Made by a program: the position numbers and the translations under genes. The notes beneath the pieces are model-generated. The model saw only the letters and a list, made by a program, of their open reading frames with translations. It made no database searches and had not been told where the DNA came from. A stretch of DNA of 44,300 bases from Caccoplasma intestinavium (lineage in GTDB: Bacteria > Bacteroidota > Bacteroidia > Bacteroidales > UBA11471). The DNA lies in contig DVKT01000007.1 of assembly GCA_018715885.1 (NCBI GenBank), positions 1 to 44,300 of the forward strand, in the 5' to 3' direction. Positions 42,368 to 44,300 of this stretch are shown here, one piece after another (the stretch's first letter is position 1; each line of letters begins with the position of its first letter).

Positions 42368-44300
42368 ATGCAAAACAAAGGATTCATAAGGGTTTTAGCA
42401 GTTCTGCTTACTTTGGTATGCCTTTTCTACATTTCTTTCTCGTTTGTAACTCGTTACTATAACAAGAAAGCCGAAGAGATTTCCAATGGAGACCCTGTCG
42501 TTTACAAGAATTATTTAGATTCTATGGCAACCGAGAAAGTATATCTTGGTTATTACACCTTGAAACAGTGTAATGAGATGGAAATCGGTTTGGGTTTGGA
42601 CCTCAAAGGCGGTATGAATGTAACGCTGCAAATTTCGGTTGCTGATGTGTTGAGATCGCTTTCCAATAACAATCCCGACGCCAAATTCAATGCGGCTCTC
42701 GACGCTGCAACGGCCAATCAAGCCGACAACTCCGACTTTTTGGCGATTTTTGTAGATGAATATAAAAAATTGGATCCGAATATCCGGTTGGCATCGATTT
42801 TCAGTACCTATCAGTTGAAAGAAAAAATTGCTCCGAGTGCTACCAATGACCAAGTCGTTGCTGTTTTGCGTGAGGAATTGAACAGTGCCATCGACAACTC
42901 TTTCAATGTATTGCGTACCCGTATCGACCGTTTCGGTGTGGTTGCTCCCAATATACAGCGTCTCGAAAAAGACGGTCGTATTCTTGTGGAGCTTCCCGGT
43001 GTGAAAGAGCCCGAACGTGTGCGTAAACTTCTGCAAGGTAGTGCCAATCTCGAATTTTGGGAAACCTATAATTTGAATGAGATTTATTCCCGTTTGGCTG
43101 CAGCCAATGAGATGATCGCCCGTATGGAAAACAATGGTAAACCTGTTGTGGCCGAGGAAAAGAGCGCAGGCGGGGATCTTTCCGAATTGACGCAAGAAAG
43201 TGAAGAAGTGGAGTTGTGGAAACGTCAGAATCCTCTTTTCTCGCGTTTGCAACCCGCTCTTTCTCAAAACGGGCAGCCTATGGCCAATCCGGCTGTGGGT
43301 TATGCGCATTACCGCGATACGGCAGCTGTAAGTTCTTACCTTGCCATGCCCCAAGTACGCGAAATGCTTCCTGCCAATCTGCGTTTCTGCTGGTCGGTAA
43401 AATCGATCGACGAGAAAGAACAATATTATCAACTGGTCGCTTTGAAATCGAGCACCGGTGGCCGTCCTGCGTTGGAAGGCGATGTTATCAACGATGCTCG
43501 CGAAGACTTCGATCCGTTGACAAATGCGCCTGTCGTAAGCATGTCGATGAATGCCGAAGGTACCAAAATCTGGGCTCAACTTACGCGTGAGAATATAGGT
43601 CGTTGCGTTGCCGTGGTTCTCGATGACCATGTTTATTCTTTCCCGGTTGTCAATACCGAGATTCCGAACGGTTCTTCGCAAATATCCGGCGGGTTCACTC
43701 CCGAAGAGGCCAAAGACTTGGCCAATGTGTTGAAGACCGGTAAGATGGCAGCTAGCGTGAAAATCGTACAAGAAGACATCGTCGGCCCGTCGTTGGGACA
43801 AGAGGCTATCCGTAGCGGTGTCATCTCGTTTATTTTCGCTTTGGTATTGCTCATGATCTATATGATCGGTGTATATGGTGTCGTTCCCGGTTTGGTCGCT
43901 AATGTGGCTCTTATTCTCAACTTGTTCTTTACGATGGGTATTTTGGCATCGTTCCAAGCGGTGCTTACTCTCTCGGGTATTGCCGGTTTGGTCCTTTCGC
44001 TCGGAGTTGCCGTCGATGCCAATGTGTTGATTTATGAACGTTCCAAAGAGGAATTACGTGCCGGTAAGAGCTTGAAAAATGCGATTGCCGACGGTTATAA
44101 AAATGCTTTCTCGGCTATTTTCGACTCCAACTTGACATCGGTTATCACTGGTATTATCCTTTTCTACTTCGGAACCGGTCCTATCAAGGGTTTTGCTACG
44201 ACGTTGCTTATCGGTATCGTCTGCTCATTCTTTACCGCCGTGTTCTTGACACGTCTTTTCTATGAAAAAGGTTTGGAAAAGAATTGGTTCAAGCATCTCT
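42368..44300 (+). CDS. secDF: Protein translocase subunit SecDF (fused), 3' part beyond the window
   Basis: Open to the window end; 644 codons are seen from ATG 42368 (MQNKGFIRVLAVLLTLVC). SecD and SecF form the proton-driven motor that pulls proteins through SecYEG. There is an N-terminal membrane helix, then the conserved LGLDLKGGMNVTL, the periplasmic P1 region (LRTRIDRFGVVAPNIQR, GRILVELPGV), then PVVSMSMNAEGTKIWAQLT and the first block of SecD membrane helices. These include GPSLGQEAIRSGVISF, VAVDANVLIYER-like SLGVAVDANVLIYERSKEE, and DSNLTSVITGIILFYFGTGPIKGFA. Bacteroidetes carry SecD and SecF as one chain of about 1000 residues, so the SecF half is expected after the edge; this is inference. 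Confidence 0.93.
   Translation, partial: MQNKGFIRVLAVLLTLVCLFYISFSFVTRYYNKKAEEISNGDPVVYKNYLDSMATEKVYLGYYTLKQCNEMEIGLGLDLKGGMNVTLQISVADVLRSLSNNNPDAKFNAALDAATANQADNSDFLAIFVDEYKKLDPNIRLASIFSTYQLKEKIAPSATNDQVVAVLREELNSAIDNSFNVLRTRIDRFGVVAPNIQRLEKDGRILVELPGVKEPERVRKLLQGSANLEFWETYNLNEIYSRLAAANEMIARMENNGKPVVAEEKSAGGDLSELTQESEEVELWKRQNPLFSRLQPALSQNGQPMANPAVGYAHYRDTAAVSSYLAMPQVREMLPANLRFCWSVKSIDEKEQYYQLVALKSSTGGRPALEGDVINDAREDFDPLTNAPVVSMSMNAEGTKIWAQLTRENIGRCVAVVLDDHVYSFPVVNTEIPNGSSQISGGFTPEEAKDLANVLKTGKMAASVKIVQEDIVGPSLGQEAIRSGVISFIFALVLLMIYMIGVYGVVPGLVANVALILNLFFTMGILASFQAVLTLSGIAGLVLSLGVAVDANVLIYERSKEELRAGKSLKNAIADGYKNAFSAIFDSNLTSVITGIILFYFGTGPIKGFATTLLIGIVCSFFTAVFLTRLFYEKGLEKNWFKHL

Noticed and set aside
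42515..43957. 480-codon open frame on the minus strand
   Set aside because: It is antisense to secDF, whose frame has clear conserved motifs. Long antisense frames are common in this genome's codon pattern.

Overview
The window looks like a chromosomal segment of a Bacteroidales bacterium. The evidence is promoters of the Bacteroidetes type (-7 TAnnTTTG, often with -33 TTTG), a type IX secretion C-terminal domain, SecDF as one chain, many TlpA-like and lipocalin-like lipoproteins, GH43 and PL1 carbohydrate enzymes, and the gene order phoH-purC-menG. A member of the Barnesiellaceae or a relative would fit, but that is inference. No rRNA, tRNA, CRISPR, complete insertion sequence or prophage is visible.

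Layout. 1-582: an array of imperfect palindromic repeats and non-coding DNA. 583-4887 (minus): a secreted pectate lyase-like protein and fabI. 5154-11443 (plus): a ROK sugar kinase, a periplasmic TlpA-type thioredoxin protein, phoH-purC, and menG/ubiE. 11452-12320: a divergent pair of an XRE regulator and a small unknown protein. 12361-16303 (minus): a two-gene unit joining a tandem-receiver/PEP-synthase-ATP-grasp fusion with a coiled-coil protein; this is the most unusual coding locus. 16831-18828 (plus): a GH43 lipoprotein. 18887-19316: a second repeat array. 19489-26056 (minus): membrane pyrophosphatase, carB and an M23/LysM peptidase. 26316-29079 (plus): ispD and recG, overlapping by 8 bases. 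29145-32510 (minus): a DUF805 protein, a YifB/ComM ATPase, and a TlpA-fold lipoprotein that has lost both redox cysteines. 32715-34372 (minus): three paralogous lipocalin-like lipoproteins, each with its own promoter and terminator. 34536-37128 (minus): metK-metY, preceded by a leader that resembles a SAM-II riboswitch. 37815-38336: an unknown membrane-anchored protein. 38424-42172 (minus): a SulP anion transporter and an Ig-like lipoprotein. 42368-end (plus): secDF, cut by the window edge.

Most genes are housekeeping: fatty-acid, purine, pyrimidine, isoprenoid, menaquinone and methionine/SAM metabolism, recombination and protein export. The points most worth a second look are the putative SAM-II aptamer exactly at the predicted transcription start of metK-metY, the receiver/PPDK_N fusion with its coiled-coil partner, the tandem lipoprotein cluster with duplicated promoters, the cysteine-less TlpA homologue, and the two repeat arrays. 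All family calls are by recognition from sequence; no database search was run.
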